Of a DNA stretch of 64,000 bases, positions 63,039-64,000 are shown piece by piece. The position numbers were made by a program, and so were the translations under genes. The stretch is from Viola odorata (taxonomy: Eukaryota; Streptophyta; Magnoliopsida; Malpighiales; Violaceae). How positions within the stretch are numbered: the first letter of the stretch is position 1; each line of letters starts with the position of its first letter. Below the pieces are notes generated by a model, which did not search any database, was not told where the DNA came from, and saw nothing but the letters and a program-made list of their open reading frames with translations. The stretch is taken from contig OY829539.1 of assembly GCA_963691705.1 (NCBI GenBank), positions 46,137,656 through 46,201,655 on the forward strand. Reading direction: 5' to 3'.

Positions 63039-64000
63039 GCTAGCACGTTCGATCACCTGCAAAATAGCATGCCCGCATTTTTTATCACACTTAATCAAAT
63101 ATAGTCGCTTTATTTTTATTTTTTCACTAACAGTTGATGATCTCTCGGCCCAGCTCGAGTCCTTTCATATTCTTTTATTTTTATCTATCATTTTGGTTCT
63201 TTTAGTCTTATTAGGCCCCAAACGAGCTTTTTCGACACTTTGTCAAAATAAATGCGTTTAGAGAGTTGAGCTCAAAATTTTGTTCGCATCATCTCAATCG
63301 TCATATTTTTCTCTATAACGCAGTTACCTTCGTTCGAATTTTTCACCAGTTTCATCGCGCTGATAGATCGAGCCTATATTAATTAGTAAATATTTTTCTT
63401 TCTTTCCTTTTGATCAACCGTTGAATTGGTTGACTGCTTACTTAGTCAACCATCCAACGGTCACCTAATTAAACCATTTAACCCTTCCCTTTTCTTCTCC
63501 CGCAAACCATTCCCTCTTCAAAATTTGAAGCCTTGTCATGCTTCTGGAATCAACCTCGTCATGGCTTCTAGAAGGAGGCCTCGTCATCGAGCCTTGTCAT
63601 TGCTTCTAGAACGCCAGTCACCCCTTCCCGATTGCTCTGTTCATTTCCAGCCACATAAATCAAAAAGGGCCGCGTCACCCGACGTGCTCCTCACACAATC
63701 AACCGACTCAACCTTCCCCTATAAAAAGAAAGTATTCTTCAACGAAGGAAAGGGGGGCCAATTTCATGATTTAGTCCCCCCTTTTTTATTCTCTTCCCAT
63801 CTGCTTTGTTGTTAATTTCTACCAACTGCTCTATCTTAATCCAATTTTCTTGCGTTTTGATTTCAATCAACTACTGCTCTGTAAAATCAAATTACTTCCT
63901 TTCAATTCAATCAATTGCCACTTGTTTTATTTCCATCAATTCCATTGCTTTGTTTCAATTAATTGCTGCACTGCCCCATTTCAATTTAATTATTTTACTG
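63036..64000 (+). promoter_or_regulatory. LTR- or promoter-like sequence at right edge
   Basis: From the point where the hAT fragment breaks (TGACGCTAGCACG) to the window end, the sequence has no convincing gene. It contains a TATA box (TATAAAAAG, 63,721-63,729) preceded by GC-richer sequence and followed by a C/T-rich, ATTTC-rich leader. A long frame at 63,426-63,815 crosses the TATA box and is probably not coding. An abrupt TG start inside a transposase relic plus a promoter-like layout suggests the left LTR of an element extending beyond the window. A host promoter is the alternative. Confidence 0.35.

Noticed and set aside
63426..63815. 129-codon plus-strand frame near the right edge
   Set aside because: It spans a TATA box and promoter-like sequence, has no recognisable protein pattern, and starts in AT-rich DNA. 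Treated as part of an LTR or promoter.

Overview
The window is nuclear DNA of a flowering plant, almost certainly a eudicot. Its five intact genes have GT-AG introns and encode plant-specific or plant-type proteins: AAE14, OLA1/YchF1, GHR1, an MRL7-L-like plastid protein and an APS2-like plastid protein. The rest is AT-rich spacer and transposable elements in several states of decay. No rRNA, tRNA, CRISPR array or bacterial-style operon is visible. All names rest on reading translations against remembered families; no database search was run.

Layout. 1-2,013: remnants of a Ty3/gypsy-like retrotransposon on the minus strand. 2,014-6,648: a degenerate element with long inverted arms. The arms contain a FAR1/MULE-type SWIM zinc-finger fragment, and the interior holds a dead copy of an IFRD-family gene (a Pack-MULE-like arrangement). 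6,903-8,348: a Stowaway-like MITE and a 1.16-kb hAT-like non-autonomous element with an 8-bp target duplication. 9,157-13,464 (minus): an intact ten-exon AAE14 gene (2-succinylbenzoate-CoA ligase, phylloquinone synthesis).

14,377-31,376: a full-length 17.0-kb Ty3/gypsy element with features of the Tat lineage. It has LTRs of 543 and 517 bp and a perfect TAAAT target duplication. Gag-protease-RT-RNase H-second RNase H-integrase lie on the minus strand. Between integrase and the 3' LTR it carries four ORF cassettes on the opposite strand, each with its own TATA-like box. Two of these are diverged copies of the gypsy-type 'putative transposon' antisense ORF. The same interval holds a 35/36-bp minisatellite, a degenerate ~75-bp repeat family and a nested 690-bp solo LTR. 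This is the most unusual part of the window.

32,740-38,355 (plus): the Obg-like ATPase OLA1/YchF1, 11 exons and 394 residues. 43,245-46,949 (plus): a GHR1-type LRR receptor pseudokinase, 3 exons and 1,062 residues. 50,066-51,569 (minus): an MRL7-L/NCP-like chloroplast thioredoxin-fold protein, 5 exons and 341 residues. 55,096-57,359 (plus): an APS2-like small subunit of ADP-glucose pyrophosphorylase with a disrupted catalytic motif, 9 exons and 480 residues. In each of the five genes the summed exon length is a multiple of three.

Between the genes lie MULE-like TIR elements (39,055-39,966 and 52,081-53,466), MITEs, LINE 3'-end relics, a hAT element with an 8-bp duplication nested in a larger LTR-like repeat (58,448-60,856), a hAT (DUF659-type) transposase fragment, and an LTR or promoter-like sequence running off the right edge. 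The genes are not a functional cluster, although three (AAE14, MRL7-L, APS2) concern the plastid.
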